Shown here in pieces: positions 9,362-19,273 of a stretch of 64,000 nucleotides of DNA. Below the pieces are notes generated by a model. That model did not search any database, was not told the origin of the DNA, and saw nothing but the letters and a program-made list of their open reading frames with translations. Both the position numbers and the translations under genes were made by a program. The DNA comes from Actinomycetota bacterium (GTDB lineage: Bacteria > Actinomycetota > Acidimicrobiia > Acidimicrobiales > Ilumatobacteraceae). How positions within the stretch are numbered: position 1 is the stretch's first letter; each line of letters starts with the position of its first letter. Location: assembly GCA_016871395.1 (NCBI GenBank), contig VFYV01000001.1, positions 186,001 through 250,000 of the forward strand, read 5' to 3'.

Positions 9362-10009
9362 TCAGAGCCAGGCCCACGCACCGGCGGGCCAAATGACGAC
9401 GAAGGCGCGGCCACGAATCTCGTCGACCGCGACCGGGCCAAAGTCACGACTGTCGAAACTCTGCGATCGATTGTCCCCCATGACGTAAACCGTACCCGCG
9501 GGAACGATCAGCGGGAGGAGGTCGGTGCGGCTTCCGCATCGCGAAGCAGGCTCGACCGCCGCCAACTGCTCGACGACCAGGTAAGGCTCCTGGAGACGAC
9601 GACCGTCGATGAACACTTCACAGGAGCGAATCTCGATTTCTTCGCCGGGCAAGGCGATCACCCGCTTGATCAAATCATCGTGATTGTCGACATCAGTGAG
9701 TCGATCGAAGACAACGACGTCACCACGATGGACGTCGTGCAGACGGTATGAAAGTTTGTTCACCAACACACGGTCCCCGGGCATCAGGGTCGTTTGCATG
9801 CTCGGTCCGTCGATGTAGTACTGCTGCAAGACGAACACCCGAATCAAGAGCGCGGCCAAGATGGCAACCGCCACGACCACGACCCACTCCCCGACACCAC
9901 GCAACTGCCAAAAAAGTCCTTTTGCGCTTTCGACGCGCGGCGACTCGCCGGTCTCCTCGTCGGTCGCCTCCGAGCCGAACTCACCCTTCAATCGCGTCTT
10001 CGGATCCAT
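9362..10009 (-). CDS. lepB: Signal peptidase I
   Basis: IDGPSMQTTLMPGDRVLVNKLSYRL, RGDVVVFDR, DDLIKRVIALPGE, YVMGDNRSQSFDSRDFGPV. Confidence 0.95.
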   Translation of the reverse strand: MDPKTRLKGEFGSEATDEETGESPRVESAKGLFWQLRGVGEWVVVVAVAILAALLIRVFVLQQYYIDGPSMQTTLMPGDRVLVNKLSYRLHDVHRGDVVVFDRLTDVDNHDDLIKRVIALPGEEIEIRSCEVFIDGRRLQEPYLVVEQLAAVEPASRCGSRTDLLPLIVPAGTVYVMGDNRSQSFDSRDFGPVAVDEIRGRAFVVIWPAGAWAWL

Positions 10010-10036
10010 CGCAAGATCACGGTATCGGCTCGCAGA

Positions 10037-11395
10037 TCAGAGCGACGCGATCAGGCGCTCCACTCGCTCGTCACGACTCTTGAATGGGTCCTTGCACAGA
10101 ACCGTCCGTTGCGCCTGATCGTTCAATTTCAGATGCACCCAATCCGCCGTGTAATCACGTTTGCGTTCCTTGGCGGCCCGGATGAATTCTCCCCGCAGTC
10201 GAGCTCGCGTCGTCTGCGGTGGGGTGTCCATCGCGGTGACCACGTCGCCGGGAGCGCACATCGTCTCCACCAAACCGTGCGCTTGCAACTTGTTGAACAG
10301 ACCCCGGTCGCTGACCAGGTCGTGGTACTGGAGATCCACCAGCTGGGCTCTCGGATTGCCCAGATCGATACCGTGTCGCTGGCAGTAAGAGTCGAGCAAT
10401 CGGTACTTGATCACCCAGTCCACCTCGCGATCGAGCTTCAAGGGGTCGTTCTCGATCGTGGTGATGCAGTGTTCCCACATCTCGAGCGCTCGTTGCTCCA
10501 TCGGTGGAAACCCCTTGTCATGGGCGTAACGCAGTGCGCGATCCAGATACTCGCGCTGGATGTCGAGAGCGCTCACCTCGCGACCGTTCGCGAGGTTGAC
10601 CGTCCGGCGACACGTCACGTCATGACTGATGTCGCGAATGGCCCGAATCGGATTCTCGAGTGTCATGTCCCGCAACACCACCAAAGGATCCTCGAGCATG
10701 CGGAGCATGCACGCAGTGGAGCCAAGTTTCACGAAGGTGGAGTATTCGCTCATGTTCGAATCACCGACGATCACGTGCAGACGGCGGAAACGCTCGGCGT
10801 CAGCATGCGGCTCGTCGCGAGTGTTGATGATCGGTCGACTGCGGGTGGTCGCCGACGACATGGTCTCCCAGATGTGATCAGCTCGTTGCATGATCGAGTA
10901 CATGGGACCCCGAGCAGACTGGATGATCTTGCCGGCCCCGGTGAAGATCTGTCGGGAGACGAGGAACGGAATCAGGACCGAGCCATGGGCTTCGGTGTCG
11001 TCACTACGAGCGGTCAGGTAGTTCTCGTGGCACCCGTAACTGTTTCCCGCCGAGTCCGTGTTGTTTTTGAACAAGTACACCGTACCCCGGATACCCTCCT
11101 CGCGGAGGCGGTCCTCCGCCGACACGAGCAACGACTCCAGGATTCGCTCTCCCGCCTTGTCATGAACGACCGCGTCGTAGATCGAATCGCACTCCGGGGT
11201 GGCGTATTCGGGATGGGAACCAACATCGAGATACAGACGCGCGCCGTTCTCGAGAAAAACGTTGGAACTGCGGCCCCACGTCACCACCTTGCGGAAGAGA
11301 TAGCGAGCCACTTCGTCCGGACTCAACCGACGCTGGCCCTTCAACGTGCAGGTGACGCCGTACTCGTTCTCGAGCCCGTAGATACGCCGTTCCAT
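10037..11395 (-). CDS. pafA: Pup--protein ligase PafA
   Basis: 452 aa; [55 protein letters not shown]; adjacent to prcBA/pup. Confidence 0.95.
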   Translation of the reverse strand: MERRIYGLENEYGVTCTLKGQRRLSPDEVARYLFRKVVTWGRSSNVFLENGARLYLDVGSHPEYATPECDSIYDAVVHDKAGERILESLLVSAEDRLREEGIRGTVYLFKNNTDSAGNSYGCHENYLTARSDDTEAHGSVLIPFLVSRQIFTGAGKIIQSARGPMYSIMQRADHIWETMSSATTRSRPIINTRDEPHADAERFRRLHVIVGDSNMSEYSTFVKLGSTACMLRMLEDPLVVLRDMTLENPIRAIRDISHDVTCRRTVNLANGREVSALDIQREYLDRALRYAHDKGFPPMEQRALEMWEHCITTIENDPLKLDREVDWVIKYRLLDSYCQRHGIDLGNPRAQLVDLQYHDLVSDRGLFNKLQAHGLVETMCAPGDVVTAMDTPPQTTRARLRGEFIRAAKERKRDYTADWVHLKLNDQAQRTVLCKDPFKSRDERVERLIASL

Positions 11396-11480
11396 GACGT
11401 CAAACTAATGGGTGATCACCGGCAGCCGTCAGTCGGGAGCGAACCGATTACCGTGCGATCCATCGACCGGAGCCGGAAGA

Positions 11481-12158
11481 TCAAGCAAGGAAGCCGGACA
11501 CCTCGACATCGTCGAGACGACGAAAACACCGACGACCATTCGAGCGCGACAAGACGGCCACCTCGGTGTCATCGGCCCCCAATGTTCGATCCGGGCCGGA
11601 CAAGGCCGCCACGCAACCACGCACGGCCGCGCGCAGGTCGTCGTCTCTGCGCCACCTCTCGGCCAGGCGAGCGGAAATGGCCTCGGCGTCACCACCGAGG
11701 ACGCTCATGCCCTGCTCGTCGACCAAAGTGCCGTCGTACATGATGTGGAACAGCTGATCGGTGTCCTGTGAGAAGCCGACCTCGGCCACCAAAATCTCCA
11801 CCTCGAGCGGCTTCATCTCGTGGGTGAAGGTTTGCCCCAGGATCTGGGCGTATTCGTTGGCCAGACTGCGCGCCTCCACGTCGTCACGCGAGTATTGGTA
11901 ACCCTTGACGTCGGCGTTGCGCACACCAAAACGCCGCAACGAATCGAATTCGTTGTATTTGCCCACGCCGGCGAAACCGATCCGGTCGTAGATCTCGCTG
12001 ATCTTGCGTAAGGTGTTCGAGGTGTTCTCGGCCACCAGCACGATTCCATCGGCGTATTGAACCGCCACCAACGCCCGGCCACGGGCGATGCCTTTACGGG
12101 CATAATCGGCCCGATCCTTCATCACTTGTTCGGGCGACACGTAAAAGGGTTGACTCAC
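11481..12158 (-). CDS. prcA: Proteasome alpha subunit
   Basis: SQPFYVSPEQVMKDRADYARKGIARGRALVAVQYADGIVLVAENTS; GTG start at 12158 overlaps the prcB stop (GTGA). The ORF-track upstream extension is spurious. Confidence 0.95.
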   Translation of the reverse strand: MSQPFYVSPEQVMKDRADYARKGIARGRALVAVQYADGIVLVAENTSNTLRKISEIYDRIGFAGVGKYNEFDSLRRFGVRNADVKGYQYSRDDVEARSLANEYAQILGQTFTHEMKPLEVEILVAEVGFSQDTDQLFHIMYDGTLVDEQGMSVLGGDAEAISARLAERWRRDDDLRAAVRGCVAALSGPDRTLGADDTEVAVLSRSNGRRCFRRLDDVEVSGFLA

Positions 12159-12961
12159 GACGCCCCTCCCTCCAAGATCGCGCGCTGCTCGGTGCGGAAC
12201 CCCTCGAAGCGCGGGGCCAGATCGTCGTCGGAGCGACGTAGCCAACCATCCCTGGTGATGGTGGCCACCACGGGATAGATCCCGCGTAGTTCGTCGGCCC
12301 CACCGGTGGCCGCGTCGACGTCGGCCGCCTCGTGCAGCGCTCGACAGGCCAGGGTCACCGCTTCCTCGACGGGCATCGCCGGACGAAAGCCGACTTTCAA
12401 AATCGTCGATGCGACACCACCACCCGAACCAGTGGCGACGAAGTCGCGCTCCTCGTACCTTCCCCCGGTGCCGTCGAAGTCCCAAAGACGACCCGTTTCC
12501 CGCAACAGGTCGTATCCGGCGAAGATCGGGTACACCCCCAAACCCTGCATGGCCGCGGGGAGATTCGCTCGCACCAACTGCGACAGTTGGTTCGCCTTTC
12601 CTTCCAAGCTAATGGCTCGACCATCGAGCTTCTCGAAGTGCTCGAGCTGCAACTGGAAGACCTTGATCATGTCCATCGCCGGACCGGCAGAACCCGAAAT
12701 GGCCACACCGCTGAAGCGATCGGCCGGCACCAACTTCTCCATCTCACGATTCGAGATGCGGTTTCCCATCGTCGCTCGACGGTCACCGGCCATCACCACT
12801 CCGTCCTCACAACGCAGGGCCAGGACGGTCGTGGCGTGCGGAGTCAGCGGAGTGACTCCACTCACCCCGTCACCGACGCTGAACGGCTCGATTCCCACCT
12901 GCCGGAGCAAAGACACGAAACTACTTCCGGGGTCGTTCTGGGGACCGAACATCGGTACCAC
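12155..12961 (-). CDS. prcB: Proteasome beta subunit
   Basis: PLTPHATTVLALRCEDGVVMAGDRRATMGNRISNREMEKLV; GTG start directly follows the pup stop. Confidence 0.95.
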   Translation of the reverse strand: MVPMFGPQNDPGSSFVSLLRQVGIEPFSVGDGVSGVTPLTPHATTVLALRCEDGVVMAGDRRATMGNRISNREMEKLVPADRFSGVAISGSAGPAMDMIKVFQLQLEHFEKLDGRAISLEGKANQLSQLVRANLPAAMQGLGVYPIFAGYDLLRETGRLWDFDGTGGRYEERDFVATGSGGGVASTILKVGFRPAMPVEEAVTLACRALHEAADVDAATGGADELRGIYPVVATITRDGWLRRSDDDLAPRFEGFRTEQRAILEGGAS

Positions 12962-13162
12962 TCACTCACCGCCCTTTTGGATGTAGGACTTCACGAAGTC
13001 CTCGGCGTTCGACTCCAACACATCGTCGATCTCATCGAGCAGGTCGTCGAGTTCGGCCCGAAGCTTCTCACCTTGCTCAGTGGCGGCGCCTGGCTCGGCG
13101 CTCACCTCCCCCGTGCGATCGGACGTCTGCCTCTGTTTGTGAAGTCGCTCAGCCATGATCAC
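12962..13162 (-). CDS. pup: Prokaryotic ubiquitin-like protein Pup
   Basis: 66 aa; ...[29 protein letters not shown]. Confidence 0.97.
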   Translation of the reverse strand: MIMAERLHKQRQTSDRTGEVSAEPGAATEQGEKLRAELDDLLDEIDDVLESNAEDFVKSYIQKGGE

Positions 13163-13205
13163 TCCTCTCCCTCATCCTGCCACCGATCATGGGTGACTGA
13201 CGCCA

Positions 13206-14690
13206 TCAAGCCCCGAGACGATCGACCAAATCCGCGATCGAACTGCTGGACTCCAACAATTCGCCCACATGGGCCTTCGTGCCACGCAGGGGTTCCATCA
13301 TCGGGATTCGACGCAGGGGGTCACGACCGACGTCGACCACCATGCTGTCCCAATTCGCCGCGACGATGTCGGCGGGCCAACGACGCAGGCATTCTCCGCG
13401 GAAGTAGGCCCGGGTCGTCTCCGGAGCCCGTTCGATTCCCCGCGACACGTCCTCAGCCGAGACAAAGGTGCGCAGACCAACCCTGGCCGACAGACCCTTT
13501 CCTGGGCGCATGTCGTGGTACTGCAGATCGATGGCGCGCAAACGCGCGTCTCCGGCGGGGACGGAGTGACGTTGCGCGTAGGCGTCCAGGAGTCTCTCCT
13601 TGGCGACCCAGTCCACGATGTTGGCCACGCTCGTGCGATCGCCCGCGAGGCCCGTCAACACCTCTTCCCACAACGACAGGACCAGTCGACCGACTTGATC
13701 ACCGACCGAGGCCAGACCACGCTCATTCGCGTACCGAGAGGCACGTTCGAGCAGGCTCCATTGAACGTCGAGTGCGGTCATGCGCCGGCCCGACTGCATG
13801 AGCACCGTTCGCCGCAACGTCGGATCGTGACTGATCTGACGAATGGCCGGTACCGGATGGGCCAGGGCCAGGTCCGAACCGAGGAATCCATCCTCGATCA
13901 TGCTCAACACGATGCTGGTGGTGCCCAACTTCAGGAGTGTCGCCCCCTCGGACATGTTCGCATCGCCGACGATGACGTGGAGCCGACGATACTTCTGGGG
14001 GTCACAATGCGGCTCGTCTCGGGTGTTGACGATCGGTCGTTTCAAGGTGGTTTCGAGACCTACCTCCTCCTCGAAGAAGTCCGCGCGTTGACTGATCTGG
14101 AACGGAACGTCGGACGCGGAAAAACCCGGTGCCTCACATCCCACCTTGCCTGCTCCGCAATAGATCTGTCGGGTGACGAAGTGCGGGGTGATCTCGGCGA
14201 CGAGGCGGCCGAACGGCGTTTCCCGAGCCACGAGGAAGTTCTCATGGCAGCCGTAACTGTTGCCCTTGCCATCACTGTTGTTCTTGTGCAGGAGCAACTC
14301 GGCGCCCTCGGGCAACAGTGGTGCGGCCAAGGCCATCGAAAGCCGCACGATCTCCTCGGCCGAACGGTCGAAGACGAGGGCCTGCAGAGCGTCGGAGCAT
14401 TCGGGGGTCGAGATCTCGGGGTGCGCGTGGTCGACGTAGAAGCGGGCCCCATTCGTGAGAACCGCATTCACCAGGTGTGATTCCACCTCCGGAGCCAGCG
14501 CGTCCTCGTAGGAGAACCCGCGGGCGTCAACTCCGGGGGTCTCGTCCTGGAAGTCCCAATCGATGCGCCTCGAACGGTCGTTCACGTAGGCGTTGATCAG
14601 AACCGACGATGCGGCCACCGGATTCGACTCTCCTCCGCGCACGAGAATCCCGTACTCGGTCTCGATTCCACAAACTTTGGGGATAGCCAT
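13206..14690 (-). CDS. dop: Depupylase/deamidase Dop
   Basis: [40 protein letters not shown]; paralogous to PafA; upstream of pup. Confidence 0.95.
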   Translation of the reverse strand: MAIPKVCGIETEYGILVRGGESNPVAASSVLINAYVNDRSRRIDWDFQDETPGVDARGFSYEDALAPEVESHLVNAVLTNGARFYVDHAHPEISTPECSDALQALVFDRSAEEIVRLSMALAAPLLPEGAELLLHKNNSDGKGNSYGCHENFLVARETPFGRLVAEITPHFVTRQIYCGAGKVGCEAPGFSASDVPFQISQRADFFEEEVGLETTLKRPIVNTRDEPHCDPQKYRRLHVIVGDANMSEGATLLKLGTTSIVLSMIEDGFLGSDLALAHPVPAIRQISHDPTLRRTVLMQSGRRMTALDVQWSLLERASRYANERGLASVGDQVGRLVLSLWEEVLTGLAGDRTSVANIVDWVAKERLLDAYAQRHSVPAGDARLRAIDLQYHDMRPGKGLSARVGLRTFVSAEDVSRGIERAPETTRAYFRGECLRRWPADIVAANWDSMVVDVGRDPLRRIPMMEPLRGTKAHVGELLESSSSIADLVDRLGA

Positions 14691-14700
14691 GCCCGGCCCG

Positions 14701-16455
14701 TCAGAGGTATTGACCGGTGGCACTGCGCTCTATGGCGCGGCCCCCCGCCACACCCAAGGCCGTGCGGCCCTCGTTGACCAGGGTGCGGATGAACACGATT
14801 CGTTCACCCTTCTTCCCGGCGATCTTGGCCCAGTCGTCCGGGTTGGTCGTGTTGGGAAGGTCTTCGTGTTCGCGGAACTCCTGGCGAATCGAGTCCAGAA
14901 GGTCCTGGGTTCGTACCCCTCGACTACCTCCCGCAATCACCCGCTTGATGGCCAACTTTTTCGCCCGACGAACGATGTTCTCGATCATCGCTCCGGAGGA
15001 GAAGTCGCGGTAGAACAGCACCTCTTTGTCACCGTTGGCGTAAGTCACCTCGAGGAATCGGTTTTCCTCGTCGGTGCGATACATCGTCTCGGCGGTCACC
15101 TCGATCATGGCCGACACCGCGGCCTCGGCCGATCCGGCCCGGACCACCTCGCCCTCGTCGAGAGGGACCTCGATGGTGAGATATCGCGCGAGGATCTGTC
15201 GGGCGGCAGCCTCCGATGGACGCTCGATCTTGATCTTCACGTCGAGGCGGCCGGGTCGCAGAATCGCCGGATCGATCAGATCCTCGCGATTCGTCGCACC
15301 GATGACGATGACATTGCGCAACCCCTCGACGCCGTCGATCTCGGCCAGAAGTTGTGGCACGATCGTCGACTCCATGTCAGACGAGATACCGGTGCCTCTC
15401 GTGCGGAACATCGAGTCCATCTCGTCGAAGAAAACGATGACCGGCCAGCCCTCCTCACTCTTCTCACGGGCTCGCTGGAACACCAACCGGATCTGGCGCT
15501 CGGTCTCTCCGACGTACTTGTTCAACAATTCGGGACCCTTGATGTTGATGAAGTAACTGCGCCCCTTCTCGTCGCCGGTCTTGGAGGACACCTTCCTGGC
15601 GAGGCTGTTGGCCACCGCTTTGGCAATGAGGGTCTTCCCACAACCGGGCGGACCGTACAGCAAAATCCCTTTGGGGGCCGGCAAAGCGTGCTCGGCGAAC
15701 AGGTCCTGGTACAGGAACGGGAGTTCGACGGCGTCGGCGATCTGCTCGATCTGGCTGTCGAGGCCGCCGATGTCGCGATAGGTGATGTCGGGAACCTCCT
15801 CGAGCAACAGGTCCTCGATTTCGGGTCGCGGAAGCTTCTCGAGAAGCAAGTGCGTGCGAGGATCGAGACGCACCGTGTCACCCGGGCGCAGATGAACGCC
15901 GCGCAGAACATCGGCCAACTCGCAAACGACCTCCTCGTCGGTACGCCCCACGACGATGGCACGAACCCCGTCTTCGAGCACCTCCTTGATGGACACCACG
16001 TCACCGGCCCCCTCGGCCGAACGGGCGGTCACCACGTTGAAGCTCTCGTTCAGCACCACCTCGGCACCCCGTTCGAGGGTGTCGAGGTCGATGTCGGGGT
16101 GCAGGTTCACCCGCATCTTGCGACCACTCGTCAGAACGTCGACCGTGCCGTCGTCGTTCTTTCCCACCACCACCCCGTAAGCCGAGGGCGGCTGAGACAA
16201 TTTGTCGACTTCGTCACGCAACGACGTGATGTTTTCGCGTGCTGCCCGTAACGCATGACTGAGCTTTTCGTTCTTCTCGACCTCTTGGGACAGCAGACCC
16301 TTGGTCTCGAGCAGGCGCTCCTCCAAATGGCGCGTGCGCCTCGGAGCCTCGGTCAATCGACGACGCAAACCGGCGATCTCGGCCTCGAGCACCCTGGCGG
16401 CACCACGCAGCGCGTCAATCTCCGACTCCTCGGGTAGTGCGTCTTCAGGTTGCAT
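14701..16455 (-). CDS. arc: Proteasome-associated AAA ATPase ARC/Mpa
   Basis: 584 aa; N-terminal coiled coil, [26 protein letters not shown]-terminal ...GQYL. Confidence 0.95.
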   Translation of the reverse strand: MQPEDALPEESEIDALRGAARVLEAEIAGLRRRLTEAPRRTRHLEERLLETKGLLSQEVEKNEKLSHALRAARENITSLRDEVDKLSQPPSAYGVVVGKNDDGTVDVLTSGRKMRVNLHPDIDLDTLERGAEVVLNESFNVVTARSAEGAGDVVSIKEVLEDGVRAIVVGRTDEEVVCELADVLRGVHLRPGDTVRLDPRTHLLLEKLPRPEIEDLLLEEVPDITYRDIGGLDSQIEQIADAVELPFLYQDLFAEHALPAPKGILLYGPPGCGKTLIAKAVANSLARKVSSKTGDEKGRSYFINIKGPELLNKYVGETERQIRLVFQRAREKSEEGWPVIVFFDEMDSMFRTRGTGISSDMESTIVPQLLAEIDGVEGLRNVIVIGATNREDLIDPAILRPGRLDVKIKIERPSEAAARQILARYLTIEVPLDEGEVVRAGSAEAAVSAMIEVTAETMYRTDEENRFLEVTYANGDKEVLFYRDFSSGAMIENIVRRAKKLAIKRVIAGGSRGVRTQDLLDSIRQEFREHEDLPNTTNPDDWAKIAGKKGERIVFIRTLVNEGRTALGVAGGRAIERSATGQYL

Positions 16456-16673
16456 CCGATCCTCCTGACGGAAAACTACCGCAGTCCGCCACGGTGTGAC
16501 GTGGCTGGCACTTCGCCGACCCCGATACCGGTCACATCCCCGTCTCGTGGATCATCGTGACCCGGTACCACGGTGGAGCCTTCGGGCCTGTACAATAAGA
16601 AGGCGTCGTGGAGGGCTACGACGTCGAGCCCGCTGGTGGGAGCGCGTCATTTACGAGGAGTAAGCGAGCAAAC

Positions 16674-16919
16674 ATGAAGGTCTGGATCGACCAAGATCTC
16701 TGCACTGGCGACGGACTCTGTGAGGAGATAGCCCCCGACGTCTTTACGTTGCTGGATGACGGTTTGGCGTACGTGAAAGAAGGCGGCAAGATCTTTGCGA
16801 CCGCCAAAGGGAATCCGCAGGGTGCTGACGGGCTCGCCAATTTTGCCGACAGTCAACTCGATGCCGTCGTGGAATCCGCCGAGGAGTGCCCCGGCGAATG
16901 CATATTCATCGAACCCTGA
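16674..16919 (+). CDS. Small ferredoxin
   Basis: 81 aa; MKVWIDQDLCTGDGLCEEIAPDVF...ESAEECPGECIFIEP. Confidence 0.88.
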   Translation: MKVWIDQDLCTGDGLCEEIAPDVFTLLDDGLAYVKEGGKIFATAKGNPQGADGLANFADSQLDAVVESAEECPGECIFIEP

Positions 16920-16923
16920 CTGG

Positions 16924-17697
16924 TCATTCGCCGAGTAATCGACCCACGGTCAAGAATCCCGTGTGGGCCACCATTCGATGGTCGGGTCGCACCGCCATCC
17001 CTTCGACGTACCAGCCGCGATGCAAGACCTCGATCGTTCTGGTTCCCGTCCATGACGGATTGGCCAGCGCTTCGCGGGTTTGCGCTGCCTGCGTGATCGA
17101 GGGCGTGTAGGCCACGAAAATCCCACCCGGACGCATCATCCGGTGGGCGTGGGGCACCACGTGCCACGGCTCGGGTAGGTCCAGCACGACGCGATCGATA
17201 CCGGTCGCGTCGATTCCCTCGTAACAGTCCCGGACCTGTACGTCGTAGCGTTCGAGCACCTCCTCGCCGAGGAACGACCGCACGTTGGCGACCGCTCGGT
17301 TGGCAAAGTCCTCGCGAAGTTCGTACCCGGTGACGTGCGCGCCGTACCGCAACATGACCATCGACAACGCCCCGGAGCCCACGCCGCTCTCGAGCACCCT
17401 GACGCCCGGGCCGATGTCGGCCAACATGCAGATGGGTGCAAGGTCTTTCGGATAGATGACCTGAGCACCGCGGGGCATCTCCACCACGAAGTCCTCGAGA
17501 GTCGGGCGTAGCGCGATGTACCGGGCACCCTTGGTCGATTGCACCCGACTTCCCTCGAGTCGCCCGACCATCTCCGAATGCGACACGAAGCCGGCGTGAC
17601 TGTGAAACTCGGCGCCTTCGCTGAGGGTGATCAGATAGCGGCGCTGCTTTCCATCGATCAAAAGCACCTTGTCTCCGTACTCGAACGCAGCGTTCAT
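16924..17697 (-). CDS. trmI: tRNA (adenine-N1)-methyltransferase TrmI
   Basis: IYPKDLAPICMLADIGPGVRVLESGVGSGALSMVMLRYG, RVVLDLPEPWHVVPHAHRMMRPGG. Confidence 0.9.
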   Translation of the reverse strand: MNAAFEYGDKVLLIDGKQRRYLITLSEGAEFHSHAGFVSHSEMVGRLEGSRVQSTKGARYIALRPTLEDFVVEMPRGAQVIYPKDLAPICMLADIGPGVRVLESGVGSGALSMVMLRYGAHVTGYELREDFANRAVANVRSFLGEEVLERYDVQVRDCYEGIDATGIDRVVLDLPEPWHVVPHAHRMMRPGGIFVAYTPSITQAAQTREALANPSWTGTRTIEVLHRGWYVEGMAVRPDHRMVAHTGFLTVGRLLGE

Positions 17698-17731
17698 CGA
17701 CCTGCGACCTCCCCGAACATCGGCCGAATCT

Positions 17732-17971
17732 TCATCGTCGACGCCGTCCGACGCGGCGGCGTTCGGACGGACGTGGGGGCTCGAGAGCGGTCACGGTGAC
17801 GCTCTGGCCCGGTTCGAGGGCCTCGAGGGACACTTGCTGCGGTCGACGGCTGACGACCCGCCGCAAGAGACGTGCTCCCCACACGACGACACCGATGACG
17901 AACCACGCTCGACGACCGCGCCCAAACCCGTCTCTCAGACTGCGGGCTCGTAGATAGGTCAGAATCGACAC
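17732..17971 (-). CDS. Small hypothetical protein with one predicted TM segment
   Basis: 79 aa; AWFVIGVVVWGARLLRRVV; fits between flanking same-strand genes. Confidence 0.5.
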   Translation of the reverse strand: MSILTYLRARSLRDGFGRGRRAWFVIGVVVWGARLLRRVVSRRPQQVSLEALEPGQSVTVTALEPPRPSERRRVGRRRR

Positions 17972-17974
17972 GAG

Positions 17975-18196
17975 TCAGACGCGACGTATCTCGACGACGG
18001 TCGAACGGCGCTTGCCAGCGCGCCGGCCGAGCAGGAAGAAGATGACGAGAAGCGCCGTTCCGACACCACCCGCCACGAGGAGCAAGGTGGAACGACGGTC
18101 GTCGACCTTGCCTTGAACATCCCCCTGAAGCGCTCGCAACTTGTCCTCGATGTCCTGACGCGACACCCGTGACGACGATGATTCGGTTTTGGCCAT
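17975..18196 (-). CDS. Small single-TM membrane protein
   Basis: Internal start MAKTESSSSRVSRQDIEDKLRALQGDVQGKVDDRRSTLLLVAGGVGTALLVIFFLLGRRAG; 1-bp overlap (TGATG) with the upstream gene. Confidence 0.65.
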   Translation of the reverse strand: MAKTESSSSRVSRQDIEDKLRALQGDVQGKVDDRRSTLLLVAGGVGTALLVIFFLLGRRAGKRRSTVVEIRRV

Positions 18197-18543
18197 CAGT
18201 GGGGCTCCTTCCCGAGGGTTGTCTTCTTCACCCGCGACACGGCGACAACGGACAGCGCGACGCACAGGAGCAAAACGATCAGGTACGGAACCCAACTGAA
18301 CGCCCCATCGAAAGCGTCGGTCTCGGTCTGCATAAGCCGCAATCCCCCGAGCAGCACCAACACCAACCCCAAACCCAAGAAAAGCGATCCGACGGCCCCG
18401 AAGGCGAGCCAGCGCCCGGCGCCCCTGAGAGGTCCGATCGTCTCCTGCTTCGCATAGTCGCGCACCAGGTCGACGACGTCACCCACACTGGCCGACTCGC
18501 GCCGACGACGCACAGGCTCGGGGGTCTGATCGGCGACTGACAC
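18196..18543 (-). CDS. Putative phage-holin-like/DUF1469-type membrane protein
   Basis: 115 aa; VGDVVDLVRDYAKQETIGPLRGAGRWLAFGAVGSLFLGLGLVLVLLGGLRLMQ plus a second TM. Confidence 0.55.
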   Translation of the reverse strand: MSVADQTPEPVRRRRESASVGDVVDLVRDYAKQETIGPLRGAGRWLAFGAVGSLFLGLGLVLVLLGGLRLMQTETDAFDGAFSWVPYLIVLLLCVALSVVAVSRVKKTTLGKEPH

Positions 18544-18601
18544 GCCTCGTTTCTAGCACCAGATTCGCGAAACCCCACCGGGAGTGGCGCGTCGACGGTA
18601 C

Positions 18602-19273
18602 TCAATCGTCCGGACGGGAGTTCAAGAGGCGAAAGCGCAGGGAGTCCTCGACCTCGGACAACACCTCAGCGAACAACTCCAAACGCCGGCGCACTCCCCC
18701 GGCACACAACAACCGCTGACGATCGGCCGACCCGAGCGGTGCCAACGTCGTCACGGCAAAGCTCGCCTCCACCGCATCCAAATCCCCGAGATCGGGTCGC
18801 TCAGGAACCTCGACTCCGAGTTCGGACACCAAACCCAAGACTCGGTCGAGGTCTCGTACCGCCGCGGCCCGCAGTCCGACGATCGACGGTGAATCGAGGT
18901 CCCCCACCTCGAGATCTTCATCAGGCCACTCGCGTATCTCGGCTTGCGGGAACGGGTCGTCGTCGAGCCATCGGACCACCTCGATGCGACGCTGACCGAC
19001 CGCCAGAACGGCCAAACGCCCTTCGGCGATCGGCTCCACCTCCACGACGCGAGCCGCAGTACCGATCTTCGTTCGAATCTCGCCCCCGCCCACCTCGCTG
19101 CCCCGCTCGATCATGACCACTCCGAATTCCATGGAGCGCGACACCAGGCATCGATCGATCATCTCGAGATAGCGCGGCTCGAAAATGTGCAGCGGCAACA
19201 ACGCTCCCGGCATCAGCGGGCTACCGAGGGGGAACATCGGCAAAGGGCTCACGACTCGGGCCATGTCGTTCAA
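18602..19273 (-). CDS. Stand-alone LON substrate-binding domain protein
   Basis: LPMFPLGSPLMPGALLPLHIFEPRYLEMIDRCLVSRSMEFGVVMIERGSEVGGG...; no ATPase or protease domain. Confidence 0.85.
   Translation of the reverse strand: MNDMARVVSPLPMFPLGSPLMPGALLPLHIFEPRYLEMIDRCLVSRSMEFGVVMIERGSEVGGGEIRTKIGTAARVVEVEPIAEGRLAVLAVGQRRIEVVRWLDDDPFPQAEIREWPDEDLEVGDLDSPSIVGLRAAAVRDLDRVLGLVSELGVEVPERPDLGDLDAVEASFAVTTLAPLGSADRQRLLCAGGVRRRLELFAEVLSEVEDSLRFRLLNSRPDD

Noticed and set aside
9794-11743. 649-aa plus-strand ORF opposite pafA
   Set aside because: Antisense shadow of the confident pafA CDS; His/Arg-rich, no family features.
12159-12485. N-terminal extension of the prcA ORF
   Set aside because: Overlaps prcB in another frame; GTG at 12158 gives a canonical PrcA N-terminus.
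14593-16251. 552-aa plus-strand ORF opposite ARC
   Set aside because: Antisense shadow of the ARC ATPase with its Walker motifs.
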